This document shows positions 1-9,575 of a stretch of 64,000 nt of DNA, one piece after another. The first letter of the stretch is position 1. Each line of letters opens with the position of its first letter. The notes under the pieces are model-generated. The model did not search any database. It saw only the letters and a program-made list of their open reading frames with translations, and had not been told where the DNA came from. The position numbers and the translations under genes are program-made. The stretch lies in contig NZ_JAECZB010000008.1 of the NCBI RefSeq assembly GCF_016056295.1, forward strand, positions 1 through 64,000. The letters are read 5' to 3'. The stretch is from Atlanticothrix silvestris CENA357 (GTDB lineage: Bacteria > Cyanobacteriota > Cyanobacteriia > Cyanobacteriales > Nostocaceae).

Positions 1-85
1 CCCTTTACCCCTTCCCCATTCCCCTTTACCCCTTCTTCCCAATGCCCCATGCCCAATGCCCTATGTCCTATGCCCAATTCCAAAC
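1..85. repeat. C-rich heptamer-type short tandem repeat
   Basis: The window opens in a C-rich low-complexity tract. Its second half (about 40-80) steps through degenerate 7-mers such as CCCAATG, CCCATG and CCCTATG. This looks like the STRR class of short tandem repeats found between genes in Nostoc-type genomes. A shorter tract of the same kind lies at about 14721-14738. No gene is visible before position 134. Confidence 0.6.
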
Positions 86-133
86 TTTTAACTTTCAGGA
101 TAGAGGGGCACCAAGGGGTGAAACCACAAGATT

Positions 134-1297
134 ATGACTGCGAGCTACTTAGTAAAAATCTTGTTAATTGAGGACAATCTGGCTGAAGCTAGGCTGTTGC
201 AAGAGTTTCTGAAGCAAGCACAGTCCAAAGAGTTTACGCTGGTTCATGTGAAACGATTGCAGGAAGCTCTCCAAGAACTACGTCAAGACACTTATGATGT
301 CATTCTCTTGGATCTTACACTGCCTGACAGTCAAGGATTGTCATCTTTACCTCCTTTGATTATTAATGCTCCTAGCGTCCCAATCGTTGTACTTACAAAT
401 ACCAACGATGAAGAACTGGCAATTGAAGCAGTACGGCAAGGGGCACAAGATTATTTAGTCAAACGGCAGGTGAATACAGATGTTTTGGTTCGCTCTGTGC
501 ATTATGCAATCGAGCGTAAGCAAGTTTTAGAGACATTACGCACCGTTAATCAAACACTACAAAGCCGAGTTGAAGAACGAACTGCGGAACTGGTAAAAGC
601 TAATGAACTTAACCAATTCAAATCGGAGTTTGTTTCGATGCTTTCTCATGACATCCGCAATCCTTTGAATACTATTCTCTTGGCTGCTGGATTGTTACAA
701 AACAACGACGACAAATTAACTAAAGAGAAAAAACATACTCATTTGCAGATGATTCGTTCGGCAATCAAAAATATGGCAAAAATGTTAGATGAGGTGTCAT
801 TCATCGGTAAAGCAGATTCAGGTAGACTTTCGTGTCAACTTAGCCCCCTCAACTTAGAAGCATTCTGCCGCCAACTTGTTGAAGAAGCTCAACTAACTGT
901 CAGGGAAAAGCATCTCACTTTAGTTTTCGCCAGCTTTGGGGAATTAAGCGATGCTTTATGGGATGAAAACCTGTTGCGCCACATTTTGGGTAATTTGCTT
1001 GGTAATGCCATTAAGTATTCATTACCAGGTGGTAAAGTCCAGTTTGAGCTAATCGCTCAAGAACATGTAGTAATATTTCGGATTCAAGATTGGGGCATTG
1101 GCATTCCCCAAAACGACCAAAAACAATTATTTCAGCCTTTTCATCGTGCCGAAAACGTCGGTTCAACACCTGGTACCGGCTTGGGATTAGCAATAGTTAA
1201 AAAGTGCGTTGATGCACACAGGGGCGAAATTGCAGTTGATAGTAAAGTTGGCTTCGGTACGACATTTACTGTCACGTTACCTTTGATCAAAAGTTAA
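134..1297 (+). CDS. Response-regulator/histidine-kinase hybrid
   Basis: Two-component signalling protein with a receiver domain in front of a kinase core. Residues 7-125 form the receiver: acidic pair E13/D14, probable phospho-acceptor D60 (motif VILLDLTLPD) and conserved K110. A helical linker (about 130-160) leads to a HisKA domain whose H-box SMLSHDIRNPLN puts the autophosphorylated histidine at H172. The ATPase part has an N-box (NLLGNAIKYS), a G1 motif (DWGIGIP) and a G2 motif (GTGLGLAIVKK). There is no transmembrane segment or sensor domain, so it is probably cytoplasmic and receives its input by phosphotransfer from another kinase. It stands alone on the plus strand and its partner cannot be inferred from context. 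The start is the ATG at the receiver domain. Confidence 0.9.
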   Translation: MTASYLVKILLIEDNLAEARLLQEFLKQAQSKEFTLVHVKRLQEALQELRQDTYDVILLDLTLPDSQGLSSLPPLIINAPSVPIVVLTNTNDEELAIEAVRQGAQDYLVKRQVNTDVLVRSVHYAIERKQVLETLRTVNQTLQSRVEERTAELVKANELNQFKSEFVSMLSHDIRNPLNTILLAAGLLQNNDDKLTKEKKHTHLQMIRSAIKNMAKMLDEVSFIGKADSGRLSCQLSPLNLEAFCRQLVEEAQLTVREKHLTLVFASFGELSDALWDENLLRHILGNLLGNAIKYSLPGGKVQFELIAQEHVVIFRIQDWGIGIPQNDQKQLFQPFHRAENVGSTPGTGLGLAIVKKCVDAHRGEIAVDSKVGFGTTFTVTLPLIKS

Positions 1298-1344
1298 GCT
1301 GTTAGAAAAAACTTTAGCCTGTCTGTGAATTTATGCCAGAATTA

Positions 1345-1396
1345 ACAATTAAACCTCTGTGTTACTCTGCGTAAACCTCTGCGCCCCTTTGCGTTT
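1345..1396. repeat. Dispersed CTCTGCG-type intergenic repeat
   Basis: A tract built on the motif CTCTGCG (CCTCTGTG, ACTCTGCG, CCTCTGCG, then CCCCTTTGCG) sits between two convergent genes. Similar tracts are frequent between genes in Nostoc-type genomes. I see only this copy here, so the repeat assignment rests on general knowledge of such genomes. Confidence 0.35.
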
Positions 1397-1407
1397 AAAA
1401 ATAAATT

Positions 1408-2133
1408 CTAGGATTCACCACCAGCAAATAAAGGCAAAATAAGCGCTGCAATCATTCCAACTACCACTATTACTTCTATAATTTTTAAAGGCAAATTATT
1501 TTGCTGCCAATTACTAATGGCTGTTCCAAAATTAGCTGATAAATTACTCCACCAATTACGAACACGATTCAACCAATAACTAGGACTATCTTCAGGACGT
1601 ACCTTCAACAAAAACATAGAGACTAATAACGGTAAACCACCCACTTTACTAGATATTAAAATATGAATTGCTAAACAGCAAACTATCACAATCCAAGCAC
1701 TTAAGTGGAGGTAATACCAACTGTGATTCAACTCTCCTATTGGCAGCCATTCTTCTTTCATCATTCTGCCAGAAACTACAGCTAATACAGAAGCTATCAG
1801 CATCAGTGTATTGGCAATTCTTTGCAAGCTAACCCACCAAATTGGCTTACCAACTTGAGTTAAATTCTTTAAAGAATCTTCTTGCAACAGCCGTTTATTT
1901 CCTGCATGAAAACTGTAGAGGGCGAACGCTGGTAAAGCAGCAAAGAACATGACTGCAAATGTACCGTGAATATCTATAATTGCATCGACACGAGGAATTA
2001 GTATTTTACCAAATCTACCATCGAAGGTATTGTAAACCAAAAATCCTGTAATGATGGCGGCGATCGCTAGAATGCCACTTACACCATGAAGAATTCGCAG
2101 TAAAAAAGGTTGATAGCGAGTATAACGGGACAT
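1408..2133 (-). CDS. Cytochrome b561-like membrane protein
   Basis: Integral membrane protein of 241 residues with four to five hydrophobic helices. Histidines suited to haem ligation lie within or near them: H15 (RILHGVSG), a His in IDIHGTFAV, one in SFHAG, two in NHSWYYLHL and one in LAIHIL. This is the layout of the bacterial cytochrome b561 / b-type cytochrome superfamily, which carries electrons across the membrane using quinol or another small donor. A C-terminal helix (about 213-236) follows a soluble linker. It lies 58 bp downstream of the ppx/gppA gene on the same strand and may be co-transcribed with it. The exact electron donor and acceptor cannot be read from sequence. Confidence 0.7.
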   Translation of the reverse strand: MSRYTRYQPFLLRILHGVSGILAIAAIITGFLVYNTFDGRFGKILIPRVDAIIDIHGTFAVMFFAALPAFALYSFHAGNKRLLQEDSLKNLTQVGKPIWWVSLQRIANTLMLIASVLAVVSGRMMKEEWLPIGELNHSWYYLHLSAWIVIVCCLAIHILISSKVGGLPLLVSMFLLKVRPEDSPSYWLNRVRNWWSNLSANFGTAISNWQQNNLPLKIIEVIVVVGMIAALILPLFAGGES

Positions 2134-2191
2134 AAAAAAATTTGATTTTTAATAGAACAGTTCGTCACGCTAAGACGCACCATACTTGTTT

Positions 2192-3847
2192 TTAAGAAAA
2201 GTCAGGAATTGTAGATTTTTCTAAATTCGCTACTAATTTCACGCCAAATTCTTCTTCAAATACTCCTTTTTTAAAATTTAAACTCCACAGTTCTAAGGCA
2301 CAATCATCATTAAGTTGAAATGGAAACACTTGCAAATTAACCTGTTTAAATTCTGGATAATACTCACATTTAACTCCGGCGATCGCCCCAATTTGCCGTC
2401 TATCTAATGCTACTGCTAATCTCAAAATACTACTCAATTGACTAACTATTTGTCGGTGCTGTTTACTCAGCAAATTACGATAATTTTCGTGCTTTTTCTT
2501 AGGTGCAGATTTGCGATGATAACGCGCTAAATTGGCAATAATTTCGATCTCGGTTTCGGTATAGCCGAGTAATTCACCATTACGAATGAGATAGTAAGAG
2601 TGCTTGTGATGGGCCGAATGGCTAATATAATGACCGCAATTGTGTAATATCGCAGCAGCCCAAAGTAATTGTCGCTCGTTGACACCCCAGTTGTGGAGTG
2701 TACCCTGAGTTTGGTCAAATAAACTGAGGGCAAATAAAGCCACGCGATCGCTATGTTCTAATTTAATTTGGTACTTATTCGCATGTTTTAAGACACTCCG
2801 TTGACGCACTGAACCTTGGTAACGCAGTCTATCTTCAATTAAACCGTGGGCTAGCATCCAATCTACAATCACGCCTTCCCGCAGGGAACGCCCACAGGCT
2901 GTTATGGATTCAGCACCCAACAAAGTCATAGCTTCTTGTAAAATCACCGCACCAGCTAAAATCACTTCAGCCCGCTTATCTGGCATACCTGGTATAGCAG
3001 CCCTTTCGAAATGGGTCATTTTCCGTAAGCGATTTACCCACTCTTGTAAGTCTTGAAAACTAAATTGGTAGCCATTAAGGGTAGAAGGAACAGAACCTAA
3101 ATTCTCCCGCGCATGGATCATGGCGAGGGTTTCAATCGTGCCAGAAGTGCCAATTAACCGGGGAGATTCGCCAAACTGGATATTTGCCAGGACTTCGTCT
3201 ACAGCACGTTCTAACATACCTCGTGCATAGGCTTGTAGGTACTGAAACTCTATATTGCTGATGGGGTCGGTGGTGATTATCTCGCTAGTGAGTCGCACTG
3301 CACCAACTTTAGTACTGGTAAGAGTCCGCGGTTCATGACAGTCCCCCAAAATTAATTCTGTGGAACCACCACCAATATCGATAATCATCTGGGGTTGGTT
3401 GTGAAATTCCATCCCCGACAACACACCTAAATAAATGCGTCGCGCCTCTTCTTGTCCAGAAATCAAGTCAACGCTTAAACCTAATTCTGTATCTACTCTG
3501 TGTAAAAAATCTCGTCCATTAGGAGATTCACGTACAGCACTAGTAGCCACAGCTACGATTGTTTCAGCGTTGAAGGTTTTGGCAACTTCTTGGAAGCGTC
3601 TCAAAGCTGCGATCGCTTTTTCAATAATCTCTGGTTTCAGTTCCCCAGTAGTAATATTGCGATCGCCCAATCTCACGGTTTCTTTTTCTCTGGCGATGAT
3701 GCTAAAAGCTGGTAGAGTCGGGTCAATTTTTACTACTACCATGTGCAGAGAATTTGTTCCCAAGTCAATGGCAGCAATAATCCGTTGTTGCTTAACTAGT
3801 TGAGTACTAATACTCTCCCAGTTAGGTGAAACTAAATTTAATCCCAT
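2192..3847 (-). CDS. ppx: Ppx/GppA family exopolyphosphatase
   Basis: Enzyme of the actin-like ASKHA fold that removes terminal phosphate from polyphosphate or from pppGpp. The first phosphate-binding loop AAIDLGTNSLHMVVV is near residues 25-40 and the second, IDIGGGSTELILG, is near 155-170. The C-terminal half is an HD-type helical domain (LHNCGHYISHSAHHKHS). The length (551) fits the long Ppx form with the C-terminal domain rather than the short actinobacterial form. Ppx and GppA activities cannot be separated from sequence alone. The first 20 residues before the ASKHA core are poorly conserved in appearance, so the start could lie slightly downstream. Probable operon with the cytochrome gene that follows. 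Confidence 0.88.
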   Translation of the reverse strand: MGLNLVSPNWESISTQLVKQQRIIAAIDLGTNSLHMVVVKIDPTLPAFSIIAREKETVRLGDRNITTGELKPEIIEKAIAALRRFQEVAKTFNAETIVAVATSAVRESPNGRDFLHRVDTELGLSVDLISGQEEARRIYLGVLSGMEFHNQPQMIIDIGGGSTELILGDCHEPRTLTSTKVGAVRLTSEIITTDPISNIEFQYLQAYARGMLERAVDEVLANIQFGESPRLIGTSGTIETLAMIHARENLGSVPSTLNGYQFSFQDLQEWVNRLRKMTHFERAAIPGMPDKRAEVILAGAVILQEAMTLLGAESITACGRSLREGVIVDWMLAHGLIEDRLRYQGSVRQRSVLKHANKYQIKLEHSDRVALFALSLFDQTQGTLHNWGVNERQLLWAAAILHNCGHYISHSAHHKHSYYLIRNGELLGYTETEIEIIANLARYHRKSAPKKKHENYRNLLSKQHRQIVSQLSSILRLAVALDRRQIGAIAGVKCEYYPEFKQVNLQVFPFQLNDDCALELWSLNFKKGVFEEEFGVKLVANLEKSTIPDFS

Positions 3848-4035
3848 ATCACATATTATTAATAGTTTTAGCTGATGATTTTTCTGGAATACTCAAAAAT
3901 ACTGTCTTTAATATTTAATAACGAATCTAGCTTGTTTCGTTTTGAGTAAAAAGAAGAAGTTGTTAAGAAGTGCGTAGAAGCTCTGCTTCTTGTCGCCAGA
4001 CATCACTTCACTTCACAAAGATTTACCTGTTAAGG

Positions 4036-4689
4036 CTACACTTGGGAACTACCAGCTTGAAAAATTTGTTGAGCAATCAGGTTTAATTGGGGAAAAGTAG
4101 GTGATACAATACGGTCGTCGCCTCTAAAGCGAGTAACTTGATATTCACCATCAATTAATTGATAAATAGATATAGTAGGTTGTTTGGGGTTGCCAGTGAA
4201 CTTTTTAGCGCCTAGACCGAGATAATCTACAACCCAGTATTCAGGAATGCCAATACCTTCATACTTACCCTGTTTTGTGTAGTAGTCATCATCCCAGTTG
4301 CTACTAACTACCTCAACTACTAAGGGAATTGATGCTGCAAGGCTTACAGTTGATTCTCTTTTCCATAGCGGCTCATTCACTAAATTAGGGCGATTGAGTA
4401 ATAGTACATCTGGGGAGTAACCAGATTCCGAGGTCAAAGGTTTTACCAGTGCAGTTTTAGGGATTGTATAGGGTAAATTTAATCGATCAAATTCTACTGT
4501 TAGTTTTCTTGCTATAAAACCAACAACGTCTTCATGGTCTCCTGCTGGTTGTGCCATTTCCACAATCACGCCATCATGTAATTCGTACCTTCCTCCTTCG
4601 GGTCGCCACGCTGCAAAATCTTCAAAGGTTACTAGTTTGCGTAAGGCTTGAATCATAATAGTCGTTTTGGTCATGCCGCTTTCTTGCAT
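4036..4689 (-). CDS. Uma2 family (DUF820) putative endonuclease
   Basis: Protein of 217 residues of the Uma2/DUF820 family, which has a PD-(D/E)XK nuclease fold and is hugely expanded in cyanobacteria. Visible signatures: FAAWRPEGGRYELHDGVIVEM near the N-terminus, YSPDVLLL with the catalytic Asp, VVEVVSSNWDDD with the acidic residue, and a Lys in KQGKYEGIGIPEYWVVD. All putative catalytic residues are present. The biological role of the family is not established; mobility or self-targeting has been suggested. A second, divergent family member lies at 7263-7841. It stands alone, with about 190 bp of AT-rich sequence separating it from ppx upstream on the map. Confidence 0.85.
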   Translation of the reverse strand: MQESGMTKTTIMIQALRKLVTFEDFAAWRPEGGRYELHDGVIVEMAQPAGDHEDVVGFIARKLTVEFDRLNLPYTIPKTALVKPLTSESGYSPDVLLLNRPNLVNEPLWKRESTVSLAASIPLVVEVVSSNWDDDYYTKQGKYEGIGIPEYWVVDYLGLGAKKFTGNPKQPTISIYQLIDGEYQVTRFRGDDRIVSPTFPQLNLIAQQIFQAGSSQV

Positions 4690-4853
4690 CTGTCATACCA
4701 TCAAAGATTCAGGCAAAAACATTTCTTCAGTGACGATATATTTACCATACTTGCATATCTTTGATTCTCCCTTTAAGGATAAATATTGCTATATATGGAG
4801 TTAGTTGCTCTCCTCACTGCTGATAAAATGCTAAAGTTTAGTTTTTTATTTTT

Positions 4854-5735
4854 ATGTTAAGTACGCCAGAACGCAACCCAGAACCTTTATGGTTGGTTAT
4901 TGTCCAGCTTTTGCGGTGGCATAAACCAGAAGGACGATTAATTTTAATGATTCCTGCTCTTTGGGCTGTGTTTTTGGCAGCCTCTGGAAAACCGCCCTTA
5001 CCTTTAGTTGGCGTGATTATATTGGGTACTTTGGCCACAAGCGCGGCTGGTTGTGTAGTCAATGATTTGTGGGATCGAGATATAGATCCACAAGTAGAGA
5101 GAACCCGCGATCGCCCCCTTGCTTCCCGTGCCCTTTCTATAAAAGTTGGTATTGTAGTTGCCATAGTAGCAATGGCATGTGCCGCAGGTTTGGCATTTTA
5201 TCTTAACCCCCTAAGTTTCTGGTTATGTGTCGCAGCAGTGCCTGTAATTTTGCTTTATCCAGGGGCAAAACGTGTGTTTCCAGTTCCACAGCTAGTTCTT
5301 TCAATTGCCTGGGGTTTTGGCGTATTAATTAGCTGGAGTGCAGTCACGCAAAACCTTTCACCTGCAACATGGTTTCTGTGGGGGGCGACTGTACTATGGA
5401 CATTGGGATTTGATACTGTTTATGCCATGAGCGATCGCGAGGATGACCAACGCATAGGTGTTAAATCTAGTGCCTTATTTTTTGGAGATTATGCATCTGT
5501 AGCTATTGGTATTTTCTTTGTTGGTACAATTATTTTCCTAGCTTGGTTAGGTATTTCTATTCACCTGAAGCTGGCTTTTTGGATTAGTTTAGTAATTGGT
5601 AGTATTGGCTGGTTTTGGCAGTTTCTCCAATTACGAAAACCAGATTTACCTAATTCTGCTTATGGCATAATGTTTCGGCAAAATGTATGGATTGGTTTTA
5701 TATTGCTGGCTGGGATGATCATCGGTTCTTTTTAA
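4854..5735 (+). CDS. UbiA family prenyltransferase (4-hydroxybenzoate solanesyltransferase type)
   Basis: Polytopic membrane enzyme (about 8 hydrophobic helices) that attaches a long isoprenoid chain to an aromatic ring. In cyanobacteria this close homologue prenylates 4-hydroxybenzoate on the way to plastoquinone-9. The two Asp-rich magnesium/diphosphate motifs are clear: NDLWDRDID at residues 70-78 and SDREDDQR at about 193-200. Length (293) is normal. It is transcribed away from the Uma2 gene at 4036-4689 and is convergent with tatC. The ATG lies 10 residues before the first conserved segment (VQLLRWHKPEGR). Other UbiA members, such as homogentisate or chlorophyll prenyltransferases, have different Asp-motif contexts. 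Confidence 0.85.
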   Translation: MLSTPERNPEPLWLVIVQLLRWHKPEGRLILMIPALWAVFLAASGKPPLPLVGVIILGTLATSAAGCVVNDLWDRDIDPQVERTRDRPLASRALSIKVGIVVAIVAMACAAGLAFYLNPLSFWLCVAAVPVILLYPGAKRVFPVPQLVLSIAWGFGVLISWSAVTQNLSPATWFLWGATVLWTLGFDTVYAMSDREDDQRIGVKSSALFFGDYASVAIGIFFVGTIIFLAWLGISIHLKLAFWISLVIGSIGWFWQFLQLRKPDLPNSAYGIMFRQNVWIGFILLAGMIIGSF

Positions 5736-5888
5736 ACCAGAGCGATCGCATTTCCAGCATTTACTTAAAAGTTAAATTTTTGCATATCAGCAAAGCAATT
5801 ATAGCTATCGCCAGCCAGTTAGTTTAGGACATAAACTCGATCCTACAACCTTCATACCAAAAGACTTTCAAGCCTATTGCCTGTTACA

Positions 5889-6704
5889 TTATTTACCTGT
5901 AAGCTTAACTAGACCAACACCACCGAAATATAGCCCCAGCACTGCTCCTGCTAAAAGACTCTGGGTAAGGGGATCAGTAGAAGGTGTGAGGATGGCTCCT
6001 AAAACCACTGCTCCCATGATCACGAAACGCCAACCAGCTATCATTCTTTCAGAAGAAACAATACCTAAATTACCGAGCAAAAGTTGGATAATCGGAATTT
6101 GAAACGCCAAACCAGTACTGAATAACAACAGCAAAACAAATTCAAAATATTTGTCAATTGACCACAGCTGCTCTACGACATCTGCTCCATAGCTGATAAA
6201 AAATCTCAAAGCTGCGGGGATGAGAAGCAAATAGGCAAATACTAACCCTGCACCAAACAATACACTTGATCCCAAAACTACAGGCCCTAGTAAGCGACGT
6301 TCGCGGCGAGTCAGCCCTGGCAAAACAAACTGGATAATTTGGTAAAGAATGAAAGGGCTAGCAAGTACCAAACCGCTATAGCCTGCAACTTTGATGGAAA
6401 CAAAGAAATATTCTCCTGGAGCCAGTTGGAGAAATTTTACTCCTTGAGCTGGGACTTCCAGTAACTGCACAATCGGCTTAACGGCCAGAAAACAGCCGAC
6501 AACACCAATTATTACAGCAATCAGAGAGTAGAAAATTCGCTGTCGTAACTCTTCTAGGTGGTCGAACAAAGACATTTCGACCTCTCCTGGCAACTCATCA
6601 AAAGGATCATTTTCCAAGTTGCCATATTCTTCTTGGTCAATATCTGGAGTAGGGATAGTGTCTACATCTTGTGAAGGTGTCATGAGTCCGCTAGTAGGCA
6701 ACAT
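5889..6704 (-). CDS. tatC: Sec-independent translocase subunit TatC
   Basis: Core receptor of the twin-arginine pathway, which exports folded proteins across plasma and thylakoid membranes. The family signature [17 protein letters not shown] is at about residues 43-59 and is followed by six hydrophobic helices (one includes [11 protein letters not shown], others [19 protein letters not shown] and [19 protein letters not shown]). A conserved cytoplasmic-loop signature ([11 protein letters not shown]) is present. The 40-residue acidic N-terminal extension is longer than in E. coli TatC. Other tat genes are not in the window. Convergent with the prenyltransferase gene. Confidence 0.95.
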   Translation of the reverse strand: MLPTSGLMTPSQDVDTIPTPDIDQEEYGNLENDPFDELPGEVEMSLFDHLEELRQRIFYSLIAVIIGVVGCFLAVKPIVQLLEVPAQGVKFLQLAPGEYFFVSIKVAGYSGLVLASPFILYQIIQFVLPGLTRRERRLLGPVVLGSSVLFGAGLVFAYLLLIPAALRFFISYGADVVEQLWSIDKYFEFVLLLLFSTGLAFQIPIIQLLLGNLGIVSSERMIAGWRFVIMGAVVLGAILTPSTDPLTQSLLAGAVLGLYFGGVGLVKLTGK

Positions 6705-6993
6705 TTATTAACTATTTTATCTGGGGAAGCAGCTACGAAAATATGTTTTTGGCTACTAGGGAATTTTATCCTGATTTGCGGGATGGACTGTGCATAAGTT
6801 AATGGGAAGCCATCTTGTAGACATATCTACACTCAACAACGGTGGAACAGATAATTTGTAAATCACGTCTCTGCGGCCAGTAGCATTAAATAAATTGACG
6901 CAACATCAAGATACAATGCTCAGTTTTTAAACTCCGGTTTATCAAGATGGTGTCTATACATAACGCGATCGGAAATTTTTTGCTGAGGTTTGT

Positions 6994-7224
6994 ATGAATA
7001 GGACAATTTACATTGGACTAATGGCATTGCCTGTTTATTTATATACTGCCGAGGCCAGCTTTGCTAGTAGTGGCAACATACGAATTTTGCAAGACCAGAT
7101 CTCTATAATCAAAGCTTTAACTGTCCACAGTAAAAATACTCAGTTACACTTACTTCCGTGGCAGATATTTGCCAGAGACGAACAAACAGGAGAGTGCCTG
7201 CGCTCTGGTGACTGTAAAGATTGA
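6994..7224 (+). CDS. Small putative secreted protein
   Basis: Unrecognised 76-residue protein. The first 24 residues look like a signal peptide (short basic start MNR, hydrophobic core IGLMALPVYLY, small residues before ASFASS). The mature part ends in a short Cys pair (GECLRSGDCKD), which could form a disulfide. A plausible ribosome-binding site (TGAGG) lies 6-7 bases before the ATG. It sits alone between tatC and a Uma2 gene. Coding status is likely but not certain given the length. Confidence 0.5.
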   Translation: MNRTIYIGLMALPVYLYTAEASFASSGNIRILQDQISIIKALTVHSKNTQLHLLPWQIFARDEQTGECLRSGDCKD

Positions 7225-7262
7225 TAGATTTGGAACTAATTTATACAAGAATAGGCATTTAT

Positions 7263-7841
7263 TTATGCAAAAATCGGCTGTAAATTTAAAACAAAAACAC
7301 GGAGAACATCTTCACCAGATAAATGCTTAGGAGATTGCAAAATTTCAGGTGCTTGATTAGGACGATAAATAATGACTTGTTGATCTTTAGGATTGATTAA
7401 CCAACCAAGTTGTAAACCATTTGTTAAGTATTCCTGTATCTTAGCTTGAGTATCTTTTATATCATCAGTTTCTGAAACTAATTCCACTGCAAAATCTGGA
7501 CACAAGGGGAGATATTTCTTTTTTTGTTGCGGTGTGAGAGCGTCCCACCGTTCCGTCTTTACCCAGGAAGCATCAGGAGAACGAGTTGCGCCATTGGAAA
7601 GTTTAAAACCAGTGGAAGAATCAAAAGCTTTTCCTAAATTATTTTGACTATTCCAAAACCATAGTTGACCTAACAAATCAAAATTACGGTTTCCCGTTTC
7701 TCCGCCAGTGGGTGACATAATTACTAACTCTCCTTCAGCAGTTAACTCCAAACGCAACTCTTTATTTACAGCAACAATCTGCTCAAATTCCTCATCTGTA
7801 AATTTGAGATTAGGAGGTAATTGTAAAATTAAAGCAGTCAT
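7263..7841 (-). CDS. Uma2 family (DUF820) putative endonuclease
   Basis: Second Uma2/DUF820 protein (192 residues), only distantly similar to the one at 4036-4689. Family features: N-terminal segment FTDEEFEQIVAVNKELRLELTA, the RSPDASWV motif with the catalytic Asp, FAVELVSETDD with the acidic residue, and KIQEYLTNGLQLGWLINP with the Lys. The nuclease residues are therefore intact. Role in the cell unknown. It is convergent with the small secreted protein and divergent from the ATPase gene at 8238. Confidence 0.85.
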   Translation of the reverse strand: MTALILQLPPNLKFTDEEFEQIVAVNKELRLELTAEGELVIMSPTGGETGNRNFDLLGQLWFWNSQNNLGKAFDSSTGFKLSNGATRSPDASWVKTERWDALTPQQKKKYLPLCPDFAVELVSETDDIKDTQAKIQEYLTNGLQLGWLINPKDQQVIIYRPNQAPEILQSPKHLSGEDVLRVFVLNLQPIFA

Positions 7842-8237
7842 AATTAATTCTGTTCCACTAAAATGCTATTTGTGTCAAGGAAGTGGTAAAGGGGAAATCA
7901 GCATCTGGGAAGATAAATTCAATTTGTTTGAAGTACTACAAAATTCTACATAAAACTACCTTTCATTCTACTGAATATTTTTAATATTCCTAAAAGTACC
8001 TATTTTTATATTATAGATTTTGGCAATTTGTATTGTTAGTAGTATTGCTGCTGACTTAAGGAATGGCATAATTGCTGTGTTACCTATAAAATATAAATAT
8101 TTTAAATTATCTCAAATTTATACTAGTTTGGTTATTGATTTGATGGGATGAAATTAAACCAAATCATAAATATACAAAGTAAACAAATTTATTAAGCAGA
8201 TTTCGTCATCCCATTTCTGAAGTGAACCTGACTAGTT
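7842..8237. other. AT-rich intergenic region without recognised gene
   Basis: About 400 bp upstream of the ATPase/STAND gene pair. It is AT-rich and I see no convincing ORF. One imperfect inverted pair stands out: ATGGGATGA with following AAAT at about 8143-8155 and its complement at about 8203-8216, roughly 50 bp apart. This could be a regulatory or small-repeat feature upstream of the 8238 start, but nothing more can be said. Confidence 0.4.
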
Positions 8238-9575
8238 ATGCTCCTAGATTTAGAAAGATTTTATCAGGCTTGTAATCCGAGCAGACCTCTAATGATAGGA
8301 AATGCTACCGATCGCCGATACTATATTGATTTTGCGGCGGTGCGGGGTGGCAAAATCATTGAGGCTCTGCAACGTACTATTACTCGGATATCACCGAATA
8401 CGCCCACCTGTCAGCTATTTACGGGGCATCTAGGCTGTGGGAAATCAACAGAATTGTTGCGACTGAAAGCAGAGTTAGAAGAGCAAAAATTTCATGTAGT
8501 TTATTTTGAGTCTACCCATGTCTTAGAAATGGCAGATGTGGATGTGACTGATATTTTGTTGGCGATCGCAGGTCAAGTCAGCGAAAGCCTAGAAGCAATG
8601 AAAATTCGACTCAAACCCAGCTACTTTACTAAATTATTTGCTGAGGTTATCGATTTTATGCAAACGCCAATTGAATTAGGGGTAGAAGCAGAGTTGTCTG
8701 TAGGTATCGCCAAAATTACCGCCAAAACTAAAGAAAGTCCCCAATTGCGGCGGCGGTTAAGAGATTATTTAGAACCGCGTACCCAAAATATTTTGCAGTC
8801 AATTAATCAAGAACTATTAGAGCGTGCTAATCAACAACTCAAAGCCTTGGGTAAATCAGGATTAGTAGTAATTGTTGACAACCTAGATCGAGTAGCAATT
8901 CGTCCTTTACCATCCGGGCGATCGCTACCAGAATACTTATTTATTCAGCGAGGCGAGCAATTACGCAAACTAAATTGTCATATCGTCTATACGATTCCCC
9001 TAGCCTTGACTTTTTCCAACGATAGCGCCGAACTTCAGCATCGCTTGGGGGGTGGAGTAGCTCCGAAAGTTTTACCGATGATACCCGTGCGTCTGCGTTC
9101 TGGTGAAGTTTTCAACCAAGGGTTAGCAATGATCCGCCAGATGGTTTTAGCGAGAGCCTTCCCAGAGATTCTGCCAAGCGATCGCTTAAACTTGATTACA
9201 GAAGTATTTGATAATTTAGCAACATTAGATCGGTTGTGCCTGATTAGTGGTGGTCATGTGCGCGACTTACTAGGACTGCTATATGACTGTCTGCGAGAAC
9301 AAGATCCGCCTTTTGAGCGAGAATGTGTGGAGTTGGTGATTCAAAGACAAAGAGACTACCGAGTTAATGCCATAGATCCCCATGAGTGGGAACTAATATT
9401 TCAAGTCATGCAACAGCAAAAGGTGAGAGGAGATATAGAATATCACACTTTATTGCGGAGTTTGTTTGTTTTTGAATACCGCGACCATCAAGGAGCTTGG
9501 TTTGCCGTCAACCCCGTTTTAGAGGAAACGCAAAAATTTAAATCATGGTTGAACGACACCCACAAGCAAATATAA
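8238..9575 (+). CDS. P-loop ATPase partner of STAND/WD40 protein
   Basis: ATPase of 445 residues. Walker A is GHLGCGKST at 63-71, Walker B is in LVVIVDNLDRV at about 210-220, and a C-terminal helical region follows. The N-terminal segment DRRYYIDFAAVRGGKIIEAL precedes the P-loop. It resembles AAA/STAND-like NTPases with no fused sensor or effector. The gene overlaps the next one by 31 bp, so the two proteins are almost certainly translationally coupled and probably act together. The ATP-binding residues look intact. The function is unknown; in this context a role in regulation or in a conflict (defence/signalling) complex with the WD40 partner is inferred. Confidence 0.75.
   Translation: MLLDLERFYQACNPSRPLMIGNATDRRYYIDFAAVRGGKIIEALQRTITRISPNTPTCQLFTGHLGCGKSTELLRLKAELEEQKFHVVYFESTHVLEMADVDVTDILLAIAGQVSESLEAMKIRLKPSYFTKLFAEVIDFMQTPIELGVEAELSVGIAKITAKTKESPQLRRRLRDYLEPRTQNILQSINQELLERANQQLKALGKSGLVVIVDNLDRVAIRPLPSGRSLPEYLFIQRGEQLRKLNCHIVYTIPLALTFSNDSAELQHRLGGGVAPKVLPMIPVRLRSGEVFNQGLAMIRQMVLARAFPEILPSDRLNLITEVFDNLATLDRLCLISGGHVRDLLGLLYDCLREQDPPFERECVELVIQRQRDYRVNAIDPHEWELIFQVMQQQKVRGDIEYHTLLRSLFVFEYRDHQGAWFAVNPVLEETQKFKSWLNDTHKQI

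Noticed and set aside
4036-7841. Uma2 genes as transposases or as a defence pair
   Set aside because: The two copies are far apart, divergent in sequence and without inverted repeats; no basis for linking them.
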